A DNA stretch of 5,578 nucleotides from an uncultured Bacillota bacterium. GTDB taxonomy: Bacteria > Bacillota > Clostridia > UBA1381. Each line of letters begins with the position of its first letter. Positions within the stretch are counted from its first letter, which is position 1. The notes beneath the pieces were generated by a model. The model did no database searches, was not told the origin of the DNA, and worked only from the letters and a program-made list of their open reading frames with translations. Made by a program: the position numbers and the translations under genes. Shown here one piece after another: positions 5,443-5,578 of the stretch. The stretch is taken from contig CASFSH010000154.1 in NCBI GenBank assembly GCA_949297205.1, positions 1-5,578 on the forward strand. Direction: 5' to 3'.

Positions 5443-5578
5443 GTGAAAAATAAGCTGCGCATCTCACCGTTTTTCGCGACTCGGAGTATACACATACACC
5501 GTCGTCCCTCAAAACGGCAATCTGCTTGCTTCTTTTCCACGTTAGGATTTGTGCCGCCGCATCTGCGGCGGAATGGAG
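5443..5578 (+). CDS. Possible start of a gene, probably interrupted or chimeric (partial)
   Basis: GGAGGA (5433-5438) lies four bases before GTG 5443, and the frame stays open for 45 codons to the window end, beginning MKNKLRISPFF. The ribosome binding site and the first four codons resemble other genes here, but the remainder is rich in Arg, His, Ser and Pro, lies in DNA of much higher G+C and overlaps strong inverted repeats. No family is recognised. I think a real gene start has been joined to a repeat or mobile element, so the translated product is probably not a native protein. Alternatively the whole reading frame is a fortuitous one within a repeat. It is 48 bases downstream of pdaA. 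Confidence 0.3.
   Translation, partial: MKNKLRISPFFATRSIHIHRRPSKRQSACFFSTLGFVPPHLRRNG
5452..5578. repeat. GC-rich, palindrome-dense segment: probable edge of a repeat or mobile element (partial)
   Basis: Composition changes sharply: by hand count about 53% G+C in 5451-5578 (68 of 128), against about 20% in 5395-5450 (11 of 56). The segment contains CCGTTTT (5467-5473) paired with AAAACGG (5511-5517), with CGAC/GTCG and GTAT/ATAC helices possible inside, then a small GCAA/TTGC stem (5517-5529), then the strong hairpin CCGCCGC (5554-5560)/GCGGCGG (5565-5571) with a 4-base loop. No T-tract follows the hairpins, so they are not terminators. No transposase or intron motif is visible in this short piece. 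The right boundary lies outside the window. Confidence 0.45.

Noticed and set aside
4473..5453. Similarity between the pdaA start region and the region at 5433-5453 (GGAGG, then TGAAAAATAA)
   Set aside because: It is explained by two ribosome binding sites followed by MKN codons; the match does not extend further, so it is not a duplicated segment.

Overview
The window comes from the chromosome of a low-GC Gram-positive bacterium, most likely a member of the Clostridia. The support is strongly A+T-rich coding sequence, strong GGAGG-type ribosome binding sites, a ylxM-ffh-rpsP-khpA gene order typical of Firmicutes, and a PdaA-type deacetylase, a family tied to endospore cortex synthesis. I cannot name a genus.

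Layout. Positions 58-2450 form one forward operon: a good sigma-A promoter, ylxM (HTH partner of the signal recognition particle), ffh (SRP54 GTPase), rpsP (ribosomal protein S16) and khpA (small KH-domain RNA-binding protein), closed by a clear intrinsic terminator. In many Firmicutes rimM, trmD and rplS follow khpA, but here transcription ends first. Next comes a reverse-strand single-gene unit (2521-3470): a short-chain dehydrogenase very like gluconate 5-dehydrogenases, with its own promoter and terminator. Then two carbohydrate esterase family 4 deacetylases diverge from an intergenic region of about 80 bp: a membrane-anchored one with a complete TFDDGP-type site (reverse, 3547-4398) and a PdaA-like one with the TFDEGYE motif (forward, 4483-5394).

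The last 130 bases are the odd part. After pdaA there is an AT-rich spacer, a good ribosome binding site and a GTG start. A few codons later, base composition jumps to about 53% G+C and the DNA becomes full of inverted repeats. This looks like the edge of a repeat or small mobile element inserted near the start of a gene, or a short chimeric reading frame, and it is cut by the window end.

How the genes work together: the first operon couples membrane-protein targeting with ribosome and RNA functions. The two deacetylases probably both modify the cell wall, one in growth and one in the spore cortex. The dehydrogenase is a sugar-acid enzyme with no visible pathway partner. Most of the window is ordinary housekeeping sequence; the candidates for something less described are the 3' tail and the perfect inverted repeat at the ylxM transcription start.
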